Source of the DNA: Echinarachnius parma
Taxonomy: Eukaryota > Echinodermata > Echinoidea > Clypeasteroida > Echinarachniidae
Direction of reading: 5' to 3'
Length of the DNA stretch: 64,000 bases
Assembly (NCBI GenBank): GCA_037951105.1
Contig: JBAMJV010002968.1
Location: 179,733-243,732 of the forward strand
In this document: positions 21,681 through 34,800 of the stretch, piece after piece
How the letters are laid out: every line of letters begins with the position of its first letter
How positions within the stretch are numbered: the first letter of the stretch is position 1
Position numbers and translations under genes: made by a program
Notes under the pieces: generated by a model
What the model was told of the DNA's origin: nothing
The model's input: the letters and a program-made list of their open reading frames with translations, nothing else
The model's database searches: none

Positions 21681-21784
21681 CATACTATTATTATTAGTAT
21701 TTATTATTATTTATTATTATTTATTCGACCAAAAAGCATAATACAATGTAAAATACAACACAACTATATATGCACAAATTATGC
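21681..21784 (-). mobile_element. LINE-type 3' tail fragment at a satellite orientation switch
   Basis: A TATTATT-rich microsatellite followed by TTTATTCGACCAAAAAGC and ATAATACAATG resembles the antisense 3' end of CR1-like LINEs, as at 62650. It lies exactly between satellite blocks of opposite orientation. Confidence 0.5.
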
Positions 21785-23440
21785 AATGATTCAGTATATT
21801 AATATTCAGTATATTAATATTCAGTATATTAATACTATGTATGATGCACACTTCCTGCTATTGCTTGCAGTAAATAATTCAGTGTATTAATACTATGTAT
21901 GATTCACCTCTACTGCCATTGCTTGCAGTCAATGATTCAGTGTATTGATACTATGTATGATTCACCCTTCCTTCCATTGCTTGCAGTCAATGATTCAGTG
22001 TATTAATACTATGTATGATTCACCTCTACTGCCATTGCTTGCAGTCAATGATTCAGTGTATTGATACTATGTATGATTCACCCTTCCTTTCATTGCTTGC
22101 AGTCAATGATTCAGTGTATTGATACTATGTATGATTGACCCCTCCTGCCATTGCTTGCAGTCAATGATTCAGTGTATTAATACTATGTATGATTCACCCA
22201 TCCTGTCATTGCTTGCAGTCAATGATTCAGTATATTAATACTTTGTATGATGCACCCTTCCTGCTATTGCTTGCAGTAAATAATTCAGTGTATTAATACT
22301 ATGTATGATTCACCTCTCCTGCCATTGCTTGCAGTCAATGATTCAGTGTATTAATACTATGTATGATTCACCCCTCCTTCCATTGCTTGCAGTCAATGAT
22401 TCAGTGTATTAATACTATGTATGATTCACCCTCCTGCCATTGCTTGCAGTCAATGATTCAGTATATTAATACTATGTATGATTCACCCCTCCTTTCATTG
22501 CTTGCAGTCAATGATTCAGTGTATTAATACTATGTATGATTCACCCTCCTTTCATTGCTTGCAGTCAATGATTCAGTGTATTAATACTATGTATGATTCA
22601 CCCTCCTGCCATTGCTTGCAGTCAATGATTCAGTATATTAATACTATGTATGATTCACCCCTCCTGTCATTGCTTTATTGCAGTGTATTGTATTGCAGTG
22701 TATTAATACTATGTATGATTCACCCCTCCTATCATTGCTTGCAGTCAATGATTCAGTGTATTAATACTATGTATGATTCCCTCCTGTCATTGCTTGCAGT
22801 CAATGATTCAGTGTATTGATACTATGTATGATTCACCCCTCCTGCCATTGCTTGCAGTCAATGATTCAGTGTATTAATACTATGTATGATTCACCCATCC
22901 TGCCATTGATTGCAGTCAATGATTCAGTGTATTAATACTATGTATGATTCACCCATCCTGTCATTGCTTGCAGTCAATGATTCAGTATATTAATACTATG
23001 TATGATGCACCCTTCCTGCTATTGCTTGCAGTCAATAATTCAGTGTATTAATACTATGTATGATTCACCTCTCCTGCCATTGCTTGCAGTCAATGATTCA
23101 GTGTATTAATACTATGTATGATTCACCCCTCCTGCCATTGCTTGCAGTCAATGATTCAGTGTATTAATACTATGTATGATTCACCCCTCCTGCAATTGCT
23201 TGCAGTCAATGATTCAGTATATTAATACTATGTATGATTCACCCCTCGGGCCATTGCTTGCAGTCAATGATTAAGTGTATTAATACTATGTATGATTCAC
23301 CCATCCTGTTATTGCTTGCAGTCAATGATTCAGTATATTAATACTATGTATGATGCACCCTTCCTGCTATTGCTTGCAGTCAATAATTCAGTGTATTAAT
23401 ACTATGTATGATTCACCTCTCCTGCCATTGCTTGCAGTCT
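21785..23440 (-). repeat. 58-bp satellite, block 2, inverted
   Basis: The same monomer as the reverse complement (CAGTGTATTAATACTATG, then TATGATTCACCC). It includes the odd monomer with GCAGTGTATTGTATTGCAGT near 22680, which recurs inverted at 27630, 32720 and 33075. A 342-base stretch (22478-22819) mirrors 27510-27851, judged by identical translations. Confidence 0.95.
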
Positions 23441-23443
23441 ATA

Positions 23444-23652
23444 GAGTACAGAAGCCATGACGTCATAAAAACACTTTTTTAGAATTTTCAAATTTGGACT
23501 TCATTTTCAGAAAGAGCATAACAAATAATGTCCAAATACTGAAAATAAAAGGTATAGGTTACGTATTGGCTGAGATATGCCCATCCGAATGAATTTTACT
23601 TCAATGGGCAATCAGTGTTATAGTGCACTGGTTCATAAATTTATGAACCAGT
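23444..23652 (-). mobile_element. Half of the TGACGTCA foldback element
   Basis: GAGTACAGAAGCCATGACG onward equals the right arm of 26310-26711 reverse complemented, and stops right after the central 28-bp palindrome (23625-23652). The other arm is missing. Confidence 0.85.
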
Positions 23653-24104
23653 GCTTCAGTCTTTCAAAAATACAAGTTACAAGACAGAAGAAAATAGTTA
23701 GAAGCAGTGTGTGGGTCAGGGTTCACAAAAGTAAAGTACATTGCTGTTGCCCTAGGGCATGTGAACCCTCACACACTGGCTCCAGAAGATGCAGCATTAC
23801 GGAACATAAATAACAATAAACGTATACCTAGATCTATCAACGTCCAAATTTAGCTAAATATACTTCCACATATAATAGAGAATGCATAGATGAAATGATT
23901 ATATCAATTAATGTGGCTCATACTTATATGGATTTACGGAAAATATAAGTTATATAAAGAAAACATGCACTGTATTTCGCGGTAATAAATACATTGGACA
24001 TTGGTATTACCGCTCCATCTACTAAAGCAAATTTGCATATTAAATGATTATTACAACTTAATAACCTTGGTAGCCGAAATGAGCCTTTTTAACAGAGAAA
24101 CATT
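23653..24104. other. Unique spacer in the satellite field
   Basis: No gene. A small inverted repeat pairs GGGTTCAC (near 23719) with GTGAACCC (near 23760), flanked by CAGTGTGTGG/CACACACTGG. The rest is AT-rich. It separates inverted block 2 from direct block 3. Confidence 0.5.
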
Positions 24105-26307
24105 AATACATAGTATTAATGCACTGAATCATTGACTGCAAGCAATGACAAGAGGGAATCATACATAGTATTAATATACTGAATCATTGACTGCAAGCAA
24201 TGACAGGAGGGAATCATACATGGTATTAATATACTGAATCATTGACTGCAAGCAATGACAGGAGGGAATCATACATAGTATTAATACACTGAATCATTGA
24301 CTGCATGCAATGACAGGATGGGTGAATCATACATAGAATTAATACACTGAATCATTGACTGCAAGCAATGACAGGATGGGTGAATCATACATAGTATTAA
24401 TGCACTGAATCATTGACTGCAAGCAATGGCAGGAGGGGTGAATCATACATAGTATTAATACACTGAATCATTGACTGCAAGCAATGACAGGAGGGGTGAA
24501 TCATACATAGTATTAATATACTGAATCATTGACTGCAAGCAATGGCAGGAGGGTGAATCATACATAGTATTAATATACTGAATCATTGACTGCAAGCAAT
24601 GACAGGAGGGGTGAATCATGCATAGTATTCATATACTGAATCATTGACTGCAAGCAATGGCAGGAGGGTGAATCATACATAGAATTAATACACTGAATCA
24701 TTGACTGCAAGCAATGCCAGGAGGGGTGAATCATACATAGTATTAATACACTGAATCATTGACTGCAAGCAATGACAGGAGGGGTGAATCATACATAATA
24801 TTAATATACTGAATCATTGACTGCAAGCAATGGCAGAAGGGTGAATCATACATAGTATTAATACACTGAATCATTGACTGCAAGCAATGAAAGAAGGGGT
24901 GAATCATACATATTATTAATACACTGAATCATTGACTGCAAGCAATGACAGAAGGGTGAATCATACATAGTATTAATATACTGAATCATTGACTGCAAGC
25001 AATGGCAGGAGGGTGAATCATACATAGTATTAATACACTGAATCATTGACTGCAAGCAATGAAAGGAGGGTTGAATCATACATAGTATTAATACACTGAA
25101 TCATTGACTGCAAGCAATGACAGGAGGGGTGAATCATACATAGTATTAATATACTGAATCATTGACTGCAAGCAATGGCAGGAGGGTGAATCATACATAG
25201 TATTAATACACTGAATCATTGACTGCAAGCAATGACAGGAGGGAATCATACATAGTATTAATATACTGAATCATTGACTGCAAGCAGTGGCAGGAGAGGT
25301 GAATCATACATAGTATTAATACACTGAATTATTGACTGCAAGCAATAGCAGGAGGGGTGAATCATACATAGTATTAATACACTGAAGCATTGACTGCAAG
25401 CAATGACAGGAGGGAATCATACATTTTATTAATATACTGAATCATTGACTGCAAGCAATGACAGGAGGGAATCATACATATTATTGATACACTGAATCAT
25501 TGACTGCATGCAATGACAGGATGGGTGAATCATACATAGAATTAATACACTGAATCATTGACTGCAAGCAATGACAGGATGAGTGAATCATACATAGTAT
25601 TAATGCACTGAATCATTGACTGCAAGCAATGCCAGGAGGGGTGAATCATACATAGTATTAATACACTGAATCATTGACTGCAAGCAATGACAGGATGGGT
25701 GAATCATACATAGTATTAATATACTGAATCATTGACTGCAAGCAATGGCATGAGGGTGAATCATACATAGTATTAATACACTGAATCATTGACTGCAAGC
25801 AATGAAAGGAGGGTGAATCATACATAGTATTAATACACTGAAATCATTGACTGCAAGCAATGAAAGGAGGGGTGAATCATACATAGTATTAATATACTGA
25901 ATCATTGACTGCAAGCAATGGCAGGAGGGTGAATCATACATAGTGTTAATACACTGAATCATTGACTGCAAGCAATGACAGGAGGGTGAATCATACATAG
26001 TAGTAATACACTGAATCATTGACTGCAAGCAATGATAGGAGGGGTGAATCATACATAGTATTAATACACTGAAATCATTGACTGCAAGCAATGAAAGGAG
26101 GGGTGAATCATACATAGTATTAATATACTGAATCATTGACTGCAAGCAATGGCAGGAGGGTGAATCATACATAGTGTTAATACACTGAATCATTGACTGC
26201 AAGCAATGACAGGAGGGTGAATCATACATAGTAGTAATACACTGAATCATTGACTGCAAGCAATGGAAGGAGGGGTGAATCATACATAGTATTAATACAC
26301 TGAATCA
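24105..26307 (+). repeat. 58-bp satellite, block 3
   Basis: Direct orientation, about 38 monomers by length. Monomers differ by point changes (GGCAGG, GACAGG, GAAAGG) and by 1-4 bp length steps, in partly alternating order. Confidence 0.95.
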
Positions 26308-26309
26308 TA

Positions 26310-26711
26310 GAGTGGTGAAGTGTGATGTCATAAATGATGTCATAAACATTTTTTTTAGAATTTTCAAATTTGGACCTCATTTTCAGAAAGAGCATAACAA
26401 ATAATGTCCAAATACCGAAAATCATAGGAATAGGTTTCGTATTGGATGAGATATGCCCATCCGAATGATTTTGTTTGTCAATAGGCATCAGTGTAATAGC
26501 GCACTGGTTCATAAATTTATGAACCAGTGCACTATAACACTGATTGCCCATTGAAGTAAAATTCATTCGGATGGGCATATCTCAGCCAATACGTAACCTA
26601 TACCTTTTATTTTCAGTATTTGGACATTATTTGTTATGCTCTTTCTGAAAATGAAGTCCAAATTTGAAAATTCTAAAAAAGTGTTTTTATGACGTCATGG
26701 CTTCTGTACTC
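26310..26711. mobile_element. 402-bp foldback element, copy 1
   Basis: Near-complete inverted repeat. Left end GAGTGGTGAAGTGTGATG; right end, reverse complemented, GAGTACAGAAGCCATGACG. Arms of about 195 bp meet at a 28-bp perfect palindrome built around TTCATAAATTTATGAA. Flanked by TA inside a satellite monomer. Arms share TTTTCAGAAAGAGCATAACA and TGAGATATGCCCATCCGAAT. Non-coding; TA targets suggest a Tc1/mariner-type MITE. Related older copies lie at 10700-12352. Confidence 0.85.
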
Positions 26712-26715
26712 TATA

Positions 26716-28030
26716 GACTGCAAGCAATGGCAGGAGAGGTGAATCATACATAGTATTAATACACTGAATTATTGACTGCAAGCAATAGCAGGAAGGGTGC
26801 ATCATACATAGTATTAATATACTGAATCATTGACTGCAAGCAATAACAGGATGGGTGAATCATACATAGTATTAATACACTTAATCATTGACTGCAAGCA
26901 ATGGCCCGAGGGGTGAATCATACATAGTATTAATATACTGAATCATTGACTGCAAGCAATTGCAGGAGGGGTGAATCATACATAGTATTAATACACTGAA
27001 TCATTGACTGCAAGCAATGGCAGGAGGGGTGAATCATACATAGTATCAATACACTGAATCATTGACTGCAAGCAATGACAGGAGGGGTGAATCATATGTA
27101 GTATTAAAACACTGAATCATTGACTGCAAGCAATGGCAGGAGGGGTGAATCATATATAGTATTAATACACTGAATCATTGACTGCAAGCAATGGCAGGAG
27201 GGGTGAATCATACATAGTATCAATACACTGAATCATTAACTGCAAGCAATGGCAGGAGGGGTAAATCATACATAGTATTAATACACTGAATTATTGACTG
27301 CAAGCAATAGCAGGAAGGGTGCATCATACATAGTATTAATATACTGAATCATTGACTGCAAGCAATGACAGGATGGGTGAATCATACATAGTATTAATAC
27401 ACTGAATCATTGACTGCAATCAATGGCAGGAGGGGTGAATCATACATAGTATTAATACACTGAATCATTGACTGCAAGCAATGGCAGGAGGGGTGAATCA
27501 TACATAGTATCAATACACTGAATCATTGACTGCAAGCAATGACAGGAGGGAATCATACATAGTATTAATACACTGAATCATTGACTGCAAGCAATGATAG
27601 GAGGGGTGAATCATACATAGTATTAATACACTGCAATACAATACACTGCAATAAAGCAATGACAGGAGGGGTGAATCATACATAGTATTAATATACTGAA
27701 TCATTGACTGCAAGCAATGGCAGGAGGGTGAATCATACATAGTATTAATACACTGAATCATTGACTGCAAGCAATGAAAGGAGGGTGAATCATACATAGT
27801 ATTAATACACTGAATCATTGACTGCAAGCAATGGAAGGAGGGGTGAATCATACATAGTATTAATATACTGAATCATTGACTGCAAGCAATGGCAGGAGGG
27901 TGAATCATACATAGTATTAATACACTGAATTATTGACTGCAAGCAATGGCAGGAGAGGTGAATCATACATAGTATTAATACACTGAATCATTGACTGCAA
28001 GCAATGGAAGGAGGGGTGAATCATACATAG
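26716..28030 (+). repeat. 58-bp satellite, block 4
   Basis: Direct orientation. The first part (to about 27160) repeats base for base, as far as compared, at 29127-29341 plus 31840 onward, so this is a segmental duplicate within the satellite. Confidence 0.95.
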
Positions 28031-28700
28031 TGTAGGGATTTATTTTGTACACTTTCACCCCTTTTATTATTTGGCACTTACTATGCCACTTGCCCTTTAT
28101 CATTTGGTATCTGGTTCAAAGTTCCTTCCTATTATGTTCATGCTTGAGTTACCACCCAATCTCATCAATACATGTTACATTTCATTCATGCCTAGCTTCT
28201 AATTCTATCCTATTGTTTCTCTCTGGCATCTGACCAATTGACTCTAGATCTAAACTCTCTTTCTCTACATGTGTGGATTCCACACATGTCTTCGCTATTG
28301 TATCTGGTCACCTTTCCATACCATCTCACTGATTATCACATTCCAACCCCACCCCCATCTTTCTTATTGGTTATTTTGAATAATAGGGTTAGTCCATTTG
28401 AGTTATCTATTTTTGTGATTGGTTGTATTGGTTTCCCCCTTGGTTATATTGGTTCTTCCCTTCTGTTAATTTGCATATTGTATATTTTGTTATCTCATGA
28501 TTTTTCTTGTATATATTGGGCTGTATGCCTTGTATTAAATCAGTGCACTACCAGACTTATTCGTATCAACCCGTCTCTTCTTTTTGGTTCTACTTGTGTT
28601 CTCTATGATTCCTGTTCGTTTGATTTGCTGCTGTTTGACTGTATTATTTATCCAGTAGGCTCGTTCTACCCACGTTACCTGTTTATTTCTCTCCCCCACA
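28031..28700. mobile_element. Solo LTR-like element, 670 bp
   Basis: Starts TGTAGGG and ends CCCCCACA (TG...CA termini), with the satellite tetramer ATAG on both sides (28027-28030 and 28701-28704). The interior is pyrimidine-rich and has no coding domains. A 4-bp duplication fits Gypsy-type LTR retrotransposons, but the family is not provable from one LTR. The matching flanks and clean ends suggest a fairly recent insertion, later than the surrounding satellite expansion. Confidence 0.7.
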
Positions 28701-28724
28701 ATAGTATTAATACACTGAATCATA

Positions 28725-29126
28725 GAGTGGTGAAGTGTGATGTCATAAATGATGTCATAAACATTTTTTTTAGAATTTTCAAATTTGGACCTCATTTTCA
28801 GAAAGAGCATAACAAATAATGTCCAAATACCGAAAATCATAGGAATAGGTTTCGTATTGGATGAGATATGCCCATCCGAATGATTTTGTTTGTCAATAGG
28901 CATCAGTGTAATAGCGCACTGGTTCATAAATTTATGAACCAGTGCACTATAACACTGATTGCCCATTGAAGTAAAATTCATTCGGATGGGCATATCTCAG
29001 CCAATACGTAACCTATACCTTTTATTTTCAGTATTTGGACATTATTTGTTATGCTCTTTCTGAAAATGAAGTCCAAATTTGAAAATTCTAAAAAAGTGTT
29101 TTTATGACGTCATGGCTTCTGTACTC
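28725..29126. mobile_element. 402-bp foldback element, copy 2
   Basis: Appears identical to 26310-26711, including the flanking satellite bases, so it was copied with the satellite segment and did not insert independently. Confidence 0.85.
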
Positions 29127-29341
29127 TATAGACTGCAAGCAATGGCAGGAGAGGTGAATCATACATAGTATTAATACACTGAATTATTGACTGCAAGCAA
29201 TAGCAGGAAGGGTGCATCATACATAGTATTAATATACTGAATCATTGACTGCAAGCAATAACAGGATGGGTGAATCATACATAGTATTAATACACTTAAT
29301 CATTGACTGCAAGCAATGGCCCGAGGGGTGAATCATACATA
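29127..29341 (+). repeat. 58-bp satellite, block 5
   Basis: Four monomers matching 26712-26937 in order and variants; interrupted by the 29342 insertion. Confidence 0.95.
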
Positions 29342-31839
29342 GGGCAATTCCACGCCAAAGTGGACATTTGACCAAAAATTTTACAAGCATTTTTATGATA
29401 CAAATTTGGTATCAAATCAAAGCTTAAATTCTATATTTTTGGAATTCAATGAGAAAATTTTAGTTTTACATAATTTTAGTTTTTTTTTTATAATAACTTT
29501 ATAACCATAATTGAACCCCACAAATTTGACATTTTGGTGAAAAAGTGTTTTGATCCTGTGTTTGTTTACTATTTCCCCAGTTAAGCCTAAAAACCATTAT
29601 TCTGACTCCTGAGATATGACCATTTCGTAAAATAGTAAATTTGTATGATTTATTTGATTTGTTATGCTTCAATGACTTCTTATTTTCAGCCTATGCAAAT
29701 GTCCTTCCGTTACCGAAAAATCAATATTTTTAATTTTGTGGCTCATATAATTGTTAGAGAGCAGACCGATCTTCAGTGCAAAGCAAGTTCAAGTAGGCCT
29801 TCCCATTGCTAACAATTGTATTACTCATTGTTTCTTCGTTAATTAATAAATAACAAAAGAAAATGTCCTTCCGTTACCATACACATGGTAACAGATGGAC
29901 AAGGTACCTCATATTACATATTATGACAAAATTGATGTTAAAAAATTGGTCTCTCATATATGAAAACCCAAAATAATGAGACAATACCTGCAATGGCCAG
30001 CTATCAGTGGCGTAGCGTGGTCAGACTAGTAATTTTCTGTGTTTCAACCAATCAGATTTGTGCATTTAGAACATTTGATCTGGCCCACAATTGATTTTAT
30101 CGCTTTCTGCAACAGGGCCCTTGTACCATGATGCCATTTGTCTGGATTTCTATTGTATGGGGATTAGTAGGTCTATTTAACTGTGGTGAGCCAGGGTGTG
30201 AATAGGCTCTGATCATGACTTTGAATAGGTCTTTTTTTATACAATACACCCCTATAGAATTCTTGGACATGGGTGTAGGTCTAAAATAATTAAATTTTAC
30301 ATGAAATTTGCAAACTAAAAACAAGGCTGTAGAAAAAGCAAGAAATAATATATCTCCAATTCGTTCATATGTTGTAGAAATTATATCAAGCCAAGATTTA
30401 AGCAAAACAAATTCTCAAAATTATTTGATCCACGAGGTAAAACGGAAGGTCAAAATCTAAGGTCAAAGGTTATCGTATCCAAACTCGCTCATGCATGAAC
30501 ACAAATGGCATAAATGGATTGCACATAACATCCCCAGTCCAATGACACCTTTACAAAATAAATTGACCCAACGGTTAATGGACAATGGCCATTTGAAAAA
30601 TGGTGCCCACGCCCATTTCTTACAAAACTCCCCCATAAGAATCGACCATAGCGCCAAAACCATTGGGCGGATTGGGCTAAAACTTAAATATTTGCGCTTT
30701 TAAAGGTTGAAATATCATACATACCAAATATTAGCAAATTTGAAGGGGGCTGCGATGAAAATTTTCTATTTTTTTAAAGGTGATTTGACATGGAATGACC
30801 CTACTGTGTCATATCATACATTATAGTCCATTATGTCCTTCCGTTACCGAACATTGGTCCGCTTTGTGTGAAATAACTCAAATATCTGCGGACAAATTTT
30901 AATCAAAGAACAAGTAAATTCTTCTTAACCCTTCAGAGAATGAAATGTGTACCCTTAAAATATTTTGTATTATTTAATATCACAGAGTTTTAGTTAAAAC
31001 TGATTTGATAACAAAACCTTGTCCATTTTGGTGTCCTTCCGTTACCGACCTCAATTTTATGCATATTCAATAATGTGCGGAGATTTAAAAAAAAAAAAAT
31101 TATGGGACCTTAAAACTGTATGTTTTGGAAGTATTGTTATCAAAATAGACTGTTCTAACAACACAAGTATTTAAAAATGTCTTTCTTAAAGTTGACAATT
31201 TGTGTCTGAGTGTCCTTCCGTTACCATGGATTGACCATGAATAAGAGCCATTTTTAGCATGAAATATAGTAAGAAAAAAATAGAAATGTAAATGCTTGTG
31301 ATGTCCATATGCTATCTATGATACAAACTCATTTTAGACCACAAAAGAGATGTTTCCTTCTCATAAATGGTCTTTAAATTTCAAAATTAATTTTATTGTA
31401 CAATTCCAATAGACTTTTCAGAGGTCCTTCCGTTACCGTCCTTCCGTTACCGAACACTGGAGTAATTAATTTATCATAATTAATATACCAATGTAGATAT
31501 TTTTCTTAAAAGGTGGTGTTATACTCTGTGAACATAAGGAAATTGACTAGTAGCCAACTTAACATGATAAACCTCGTAACTTCACAGAGATTGGGTCATA
31601 ACTAAAAAACTTGAAAATCCATGTCCATTTCGGTGTCCTTCCGTTACCGGCCTCATTAGTGTCCATATCTAATTTACATAATGCGGTCAAAATTTTAGAA
31701 ATAGTGGAAATCAAAGGTGTCCCAACAAGGATCAAAGACATGACATTTAGAATAAAAAATCAAAAGCAGGATCTTGGAATTATTTGATTGAAGTTCCAAA
31801 ATTGTGTCTGAATGTCCTTCCGTTACCGTGGAATTGCCC
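29342..31839. mobile_element. 2.5-kb transposon with nine TGTCCTTCCGTTACCG motifs
   Basis: Ends are GGGCAATTCCACG and its inverse CGTGGAATTGCCC; the satellite tetramer CATA is duplicated on both sides (29338-29341 and 31840-31843). The 16-bp motif TGTCCTTCCGTTACCG, with one or two changes, starts near 29700, 29864, 30834, 31032, 31211, 31423, 31437, 31634 and 31813; the last touches the right end. The last three of these repeat the trio 30834/31032/31211 at +602 or +603 bp, with similar flanks, so the right half contains an old ~602-bp duplication. A CAGTGGCGTAGC end at 30008 suggests a nested fragment. No transposase frame; superfamily undetermined (4-bp target). Confidence 0.8.
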
Positions 31840-34800
31840 CATAGTATTAATATACTGAATCATTGACTGCAAGCAATTGCAGGAGGGGTGAATCATACAT
31901 AGTATTAATACACTGAATCATTGACTGCAAGCAATGGCAGGAGGGGTGAATCATACATAGTATCAATACACTGAATCATTGACTGCAAGCAATGACAGGA
32001 GGGGTGAATCATATGTAGTATTAAAACACTGAATCATTGACTGCAAGCAATGGCAGGAGGGGTGAATCATATATAGTATTAATACACTGAATCATTGACT
32101 GCAAGCAATGGCAGGAGGGGTGAATCATACATAGTATCAATACACTGAATCATTGACTGCAAGCAATGGCAGGAGGGGTAAATCATACATAGTATTAATA
32201 TACTGAATCATTGACTGCAAGCAATGGAAGGAGGGGTCAATCATACATAGTATTAATACACTGAATCATTGACTGCAAGCAATGGCAGGAGGGTGAATCA
32301 TACATAGTATTAATACACTGAATCATTGACTGCAAGCAATGGAAGGAGAGGTGAATCATACATAGTATTAATACACTGAATTATTGACTGCAAGCAATAG
32401 CAGGAAGGGTGCATCATACATAGTATTAATATACTGAATCATTGACTGCAAGCAATGAAAGGATGGGTGAATCATACATAGTATTAATACACTGAATCAT
32501 TGACTGCAATCAATGGCAGGAGGGGTGAATCATACATAGTATTAATACACTGAATCATTGACTGCAAGCAATGACAGGAGGGGTGAATCATACATAGTAT
32601 CAATACACTGAATCATTGACTGCAAGCAATGACAGGAGGGAATCATACATAGTATTAATACACTGAATCATTGACTGCAAGCAATCATAGGAGGGGTGAA
32701 TCATACATAGTATTAATACACTGCAATACAATACACTGCAATAAAGCAATGACAGGAGGGGTGAATCATACATAGTATTAATATACTGAATCATTGACTG
32801 CAAGCAATGGCAGGAGGGTGAATCATACATAGTATTAATACACTGAATCATTGACTGCAAGCAATGGCAGGAGGGTGAATCATACATAGTATTAATACAC
32901 TGAATCATTGACTGCAAGCAATGGAAGGAGGGGTGAATCATACATAGTATTAATACACTGAATCATTGACTGCAAGCAATGGCAGGAGAGGTGAATCATA
33001 CATAGTATTAATACACTGAATCATTGACTGCAAGCAATCATAGGAGGGGTGAATCATACATAGTATTAATACACTGCAATACAATACACTGCAATAAAGC
33101 AATGACAGGAGGGGTGAATCATACATAGTATTAATATACTGAATCATTGACTGCAAGCAATGGCAGGAGGGTGAATCATACATAGTAATAATACACTGAA
33201 TCATTGACTGCAAGCAATGGCAGGAGGGTGAATCATACATAGTATTAATACACTGAATCATTGACTGCAAGCAATGGAAGGAGGGGTGAATCATACATAG
33301 TATTAATACACTGAATCATTGACTGCAAGCAATGGCAGGAGAGGTGAATCATACATAGTATTAATACACTGAATTATTTACTGCAAGCAATAGCAGGAAG
33401 GGTGCATCATACATAGTATTAATATACTGAATCATTGACTGCAAGCAATGACAGGATGGGTGAATCATACATAGTATTAATACACTGAATCATTGACTGC
33501 AAGCAATGGCAGGAGGGGTGAATCATACATAGTATCAATACACTGAATCATTGACTGCAAGCAATGGCAGTAGAGGTGAATCATACATAGTATTAATACA
33601 CTGAATTATTTACTGCAAACAATAGCAGGAAGGGTGCATCATACATAGTATTAATATACTGAATCATTGACTGCAAGCAATGACAGGATGGGTGAATCAT
33701 ACATAGTATTAATACACTGAATCATTGACTGCAACCAATGGCAGGAGGGGTGAATCATACATAGTATCAATACACTGAATCATTGACTGCAAACAATGGC
33801 AGTAGAGGTGAATCATACATAGTATTAATACACTGAATCATTGACTGCAAGCAATAGCAGGAGGGGTGAATCATACATAGTATTAATACACTGAAGCATT
33901 GACTGCAAGCAATGACAGGAGGGAATCATACATAGTATTAATATACTGAATCATTGACTGCAGGCAATGACAGGAGGGAATCATACATATTATTAATACA
34001 CTGAATCATTGACTGCATGCAATGACAGGATGGGTGAATCATACATATGATTAATGCACTGAATCATTGACTGCAAGCAATGCCAGGAGGGGTGAATCAT
34101 ACATAGTATTAATACACTGAATCATTGACTGCAAGCAATGACAGGAGGGGTGAATCATACATAGTATTAATATACTGAATCATTGACTGCAAGCAATGGC
34201 AGGAGAGGTGAATCATACATAGTATTAATACACTGAATTATTTACTGCAAGCAATAGCAGGAAGGGTGCATCATACATAGTATTTATATACTGAATCATT
34301 GACTGCAAGCAATGACAGGATGGGTGAATCATACATAGTATTAATACACTGAATCATTGACTGCAAGCAATGGCAGGAGGGGTGAATCATACATAGTATC
34401 AATACACTGAATCATTGACTGCAATCAATGGCAGGAGAGGTGAATCATATGTAGTATTAAAACACTAAATCATTGACTGTAAGCAATGGCAGGAGGGGTG
34501 AATCATACATAGTATTAATACACTGAATCATTGACTGCAAGCAATGGCAGGAGGGGTGAATCATACATAGTATCAATACACTGAATCATTGACTGCAAGC
34601 AATGACAGGAGGGAATCAGTATCATTGACTGCAAGCAATGACAGGATGGGTGAATCATACATAGTATTAATACACTGAATCATTGACTGCAAGCAATGAC
34701 AGGAGGGTGAATCATACATAGTATTAATACACTGAATCATTGACTGCAAGCAATGGCAGGAGGGTGAATCATACATAGTATTAATACACTGAATCATTTA

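Noticed and set aside
28238-28819. Hydrophobic 193-residue frame
   Set aside because: It arises from pyrimidine-rich solo LTR sequence and runs on into the foldback element. No domain is recognisable.
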